Below, piece by piece: positions 43,614-45,816 of a stretch of 45,816 nucleotides of DNA. The translations under genes were made by a program, and so were the position numbers. The notes beneath the pieces are model-generated. The model saw only the letters and a list, made by a program, of their open reading frames with translations. It had not been told where the DNA came from and did not search any database. Location: the NCBI GenBank assembly GCA_944331865.1, contig CALVIZ010000005.1, forward strand, positions 1 to 45,816. Reading direction: 5' to 3'. Numbering within the stretch: position 1 is the first letter of the stretch; the number at the start of each line of letters is the position of its first letter. Origin of the DNA: an uncultured Bacilli bacterium (GTDB taxonomy: Bacteria > Bacillota_I > Bacilli_A > RF39 > UBA660).

Positions 43614-43627
43614 CGAACATTTGTTTG
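43614..43627 (-). promoter_or_regulatory. LexA/DinR-like SOS box
   Basis: CGAACATTTGTTTG matches the Gram-positive SOS box CGAAC-N4-GTTCG with two changes in the right arm. It lies 11 bases upstream of the polymerase ATG, next to the RBS, and would block transcription when bound. Confidence 0.55.
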
Positions 43628-43667
43628 TTAATTACATTATAATACAAAATCTATAGCATAGCAATTC

Positions 43668-43868
43668 CTATTTTTGGTAATTTTTTATTAATTTTAAAAT
43701 ATCTTTATCACTAATATCTAAAACTTTAATTAATTTAATAATCGTTTCAAATTTTGCATTTTTATAACTACCATTTTCTATTCTAAATAAATTTCGCCAT
43801 GAAATATTACAAGCTTCTGCTACTTGCTCTAATGTTAAACCTTTATTTTTTCTATATTCTTTAAACAT
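43668..43868 (-). CDS. small Xre-family regulator, partner of surface protein 2
   Basis: This 66-residue single-HTH protein reads MFKEYRKNKGLTLEQVAEAC, NISWRNLFRIENGSYKNAKF and IKVLDISDKDILKLIKN. ATG 43868 follows GGAGG (43874-43878). It is not closely similar to the regulator at 7027 beyond the fold, yet it occupies the same divergent place beside a near-identical surface gene. It presumably binds the ATGACA/TGTCAT palindromes in the intergenic region. Confidence 0.85.
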   Translation of the reverse strand: MFKEYRKNKGLTLEQVAEACNISWRNLFRIENGSYKNAKFETIIKLIKVLDISDKDILKLIKNYQK

Positions 43869-43878
43869 AATTACCTCC

Positions 43879-43987
43879 ATGACAATTATGTCATTGTACA
43901 ATTATTTTGTGTATGTCATAAAAGTCAGTACACAATTGACAAAAATGGCATAAAATGATATATTTATTATGACAATAATGTCATAAT
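43879..43987. promoter_or_regulatory. divergent promoter region with TGTCAT palindromes
   Basis: Operator 1 is ATGACA-ATTA-TGTCAT (43879-43894), close to the regulator RBS. Operator 2 is ATTATGACA-ATAA-TGTCATAAT (43966-43987), just downstream of the -10 of the surface gene. Between them lie an inverted repeat TTGTGTA/TACACAA (43908-43914, 43929-43935) and two single TGTCA/GTCA half-sites. TTGACA (43937-43942) and TATATT (43959-43964) with a 16-nt spacer form the promoter. Confidence 0.7.
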
Positions 43988-44002
43988 AAGATGGAGAGTA
44001 GT

Positions 44003-45754
44003 ATGAAAAAGAAGTATGTAGTGTTTAGTATTCTATTAATAGTATCGGTATTAATTTATATTTGTATACCTAAAATAAAAAAAGAAGAAGAAAGTAATAA
44101 AACAAAACCAAATGTAAATACAAATGGATTTTTAACTTTAATGTTAGAACAAGATGATGGAACTTATAAAAAAACTTCTGCTAGCACATGGCCGGGGGAT
44201 GGTTATGCTTTTAATAATGAACTTTCTGGTTGTGAAAGAGGTGGAGAATTAGTATATGATAGAGAGATAAATATAGTAAAACTAATAAGTAGTGGATCAG
44301 ATAAATGTTATGTATATTTTGATAAATATAATGTAGCAAAAATAACTAATGTAACAAATACTAAAACAACAAATAGTGTAACATTAACAGTAACAACAGA
44401 GGCAGGAGAAAATCCGATAGATAAATATTACTTTAGTAAAGATGATGGAAATAGTTATCAAGAAAGCGCATCACAAACATATACATTTAATGAATTAACT
44501 CCAAATACCACATATACATTTAAAGTTTATGCCAAAGATACATTAGGATATGAAACAAATGAAGAAACAGTACAAGTAACAACCAATGCATATATAAATC
44601 CGGTAGTAAATAGTATAACAGTAACAGATACAACAACAAGTTCAATAAGTATAAGCGTAAATGCCAGCGGAGGAACCAATAGTGTAGCAACATATTATTA
44701 TTCAATAAATAATGGTGCGTACTCAAGTAGTAGTAGTAATACTAAAACATTTACAGGATTAAGTAAAGGAACGACATATACAATAAAAGTATATGTAAAA
44801 GATACAAATGGAGTAGATTCAAGTGTATATACAACAAGTGTTGAAACAATAAATGAAATATTCTTAGCAGATGTATGTAGTAATGGGACAAATTTAGCAA
44901 CATGTATAAAAAATTATTATAATGAAGCAGGATCAGATATGTCTAGTATGTATTATCATACAAGTAGCCTAGCAAATAGTGCTGCAGATAATAGTTATAG
45001 ATATGCAGGAGCAAACCCAAATAATTATGTATGCTTTGGGTCAACAGCAAGTGCATGTCCAAGTGATAACTTATATAGAATAATTGGAGTATTTGGTAGT
45101 GAAGTAAAATTAATAAAAGCGGATTATACAACGACAACAATGACAGGCTCAGGAGGAGATTATTACGGAGCATACGATTCATTAACTTCATATTATAAAG
45201 GAAGTATGAATACAAGAAATATAGCAAGTTATCACTGGAATTATATTAATGGAACAAGTTCAAAAAACACATGGAGTGAGTCAAGACTAAATACAACAAA
45301 TTTAAACAGTTCATATATAAGTTATATAGGAACAACATGGAGTAATAAAATAGCAACCCATACATGGTATGTAGGAGGATATTCAACAACAAGTGCAACA
45401 CCAAAAACATGGTATAATGCCGAAAGTAGTGGAACAACATATAGAGCAAAAATAGGATTAATGTATGTAAGTGATTATGGATATGCAGCAAGCAATAGTT
45501 ATTGGACAACAAATATGAATAATTATGAAAGTGCTATAAATAATAATTGGATGTACATGGGACTTAACGAATGGACAATTTCTCGCTACTCGAGTTATTC
45601 CTATTATGCCTTTTGGGTGAACATTACGGGTAGCCTCAACCTCAGCGATGTGTACAATCAAGACAGTGCGGTCCGGCCGTCCTTTTATCTAACATCTTCC
45701 ACAACTTATGTCAGTGGATCTGGGACTAGTAGTGATCCCATTAGATTATCATAG
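44003..45754 (+). CDS. surface protein 2: FN3-like repeats and hypervariable C-terminal domain
   Basis: This protein of about 583 residues is a paralogue of the protein at 7365. It has an N-terminal hydrophobic anchor, GYAFNNELSGCERGGELVYD, SGSDKCYVYFDKYNVAKI, two FN3-like modules and the same C-terminal domain (NLYRIIGVFGSEVKLIK, KIGLMYVSDYGYAASNSYW, EWTISR, AVRPSFYL). It has about 35 extra residues in the middle of the C-terminal domain. From about 45575 to 45712 codons turn GC-richer and then return to the AT-rich norm for the last 13 codons. RBS is TGGAGAG ahead of ATG 44003. Function is probably adhesion or ligand binding by the variable domain; this is inferred. Confidence 0.8.
   Translation: MKKKYVVFSILLIVSVLIYICIPKIKKEEESNKTKPNVNTNGFLTLMLEQDDGTYKKTSASTWPGDGYAFNNELSGCERGGELVYDREINIVKLISSGSDKCYVYFDKYNVAKITNVTNTKTTNSVTLTVTTEAGENPIDKYYFSKDDGNSYQESASQTYTFNELTPNTTYTFKVYAKDTLGYETNEETVQVTTNAYINPVVNSITVTDTTTSSISISVNASGGTNSVATYYYSINNGAYSSSSSNTKTFTGLSKGTTYTIKVYVKDTNGVDSSVYTTSVETINEIFLADVCSNGTNLATCIKNYYNEAGSDMSSMYYHTSSLANSAADNSYRYAGANPNNYVCFGSTASACPSDNLYRIIGVFGSEVKLIKADYTTTTMTGSGGDYYGAYDSLTSYYKGSMNTRNIASYHWNYINGTSSKNTWSESRLNTTNLNSSYISYIGTTWSNKIATHTWYVGGYSTTSATPKTWYNAESSGTTYRAKIGLMYVSDYGYAASNSYWTTNMNNYESAINNNWMYMGLNEWTISRYSSYSYYAFWVNITGSLNLSDVYNQDSAVRPSFYLTSSTTYVSGSGTSSDPIRLS
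45569..45712 (+). other. hypervariable cassette of surface protein 2 (candidate DGR variable region)
   Basis: The left flank GAATGGACAATTTCTCGC (45569-45586) is identical to copy 1, and the right flank 45668-45712 is identical apart from one base. The core reads YSSYSYYAFWVNITG then SLNLSDVYNQDS. In the first block four Tyr codons (TAC, TAT, TAT, TAT) stand where copy 1 has AAC, AGT, GAT and CGT. Immediately after GTC (45712) homology at the base level is lost though the protein is conserved. The cassette ends are therefore sharp. Confidence 0.5.
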
Positions 45755-45776
45755 ATTGGATTTTATCATAGATTTT

Positions 45777-45815
45777 AAAGAGAAAGCCTTTATTTATGGA
45801 ACTTTCTCTTTTTAT
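45777..45815 (+). terminator. terminator of surface protein 2
   Basis: AAAGAGAAAG (45777-45786) pairs with CTTTCTCTTT (45802-45811), followed by T. It is a strong ten-base-pair stem at the window edge. Confidence 0.85.
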
Positions 45816-45816
45816 T

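Overview
The window looks like chromosomal DNA from a very AT-rich, Gram-positive-type member of the Bacillota (Bacilli), plausibly one of the uncultured gut lineages near the Mollicutes. The evidence is the gene set: the DnaB/DnaI helicase-loading pair, DnaD-Nth, RecU-PBP1, GpsB next to RNase P RNA, RNase J, FtsY-YlxM and a small RpoZ. The genetic code is standard, because TGA ends several genes (the WYL-like regulator, cca) and Trp is TGG. A cell wall is present (bifunctional PBP, RodA, a D,D-carboxypeptidase, sortase B). The lineage is an inference.

Layout. 1-509: a promoter, a compact folded RNA and a terminator, with no protein gene. 510-2300 (minus strand): an MBL-fold hydrolase followed by two decayed genes. 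2395-7017 (plus): an HTH/WYL-like regulator, a SIS protein, a HAM1-type NTP pyrophosphatase, dCMP deaminase, sortase B and class I aldolase. 7027-8999: a small Xre regulator divergent from a surface protein with two FN3-like domains, with palindromic operators between them. 9077-12231: ucpA, cca, dnaD, nth. 12250-15395 (minus): PBP1 and recU. 15549-17503: gpsB, rnpB, a RodZ-like protein, pgsA. 17578-22368: a small Cys-rich CotD-like gene cut in two by a 4.46-kb serine-recombinase element. 22427-28757: accessory and poorly known genes, rpoZ and tRNA-Ala. 28846-31888: a thioredoxin-like protein, a T-box plus tyrS, NUDIX and a Pro-rich small protein. 31885-43603: housekeeping genes (rodA, RNase J, ftsY-ylxM, dacF, dnaB-dnaI) and a SOS-type polymerase with YolD. 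43668-45754: a second Xre regulator and surface-protein locus.

Two systems stand out. First, the two surface-protein loci, about 36.6 kb apart, share an architecture but use different small Xre regulators with different palindromic operators. Each surface gene ends in a tract whose codon usage is foreign to the rest of the gene. That tract has near-identical flanks (18 nt on the left, 45 nt with one mismatch on the right) around a hypervariable core dominated by NNY codons. This is the pattern expected of a diversity-generating-retroelement variable region. No reverse transcriptase or template repeat is visible here, so that reading is an inference.

Second, the element at about 17783-22246 carries a SLOG-type (TIGR00725-like) protein, a Fic protein, a leader peptide with a long hairpin, a small protein, a large serine recombinase and a NERD/zinc-ribbon protein. 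Its ends share CAAG. Joining the flanks rebuilds an in-frame CotD-like Cys-rich protein of about 108 residues and a small imperfect palindrome typical of an attB. This is a skin-like gene-interrupting element whose cargo could be a defence module.
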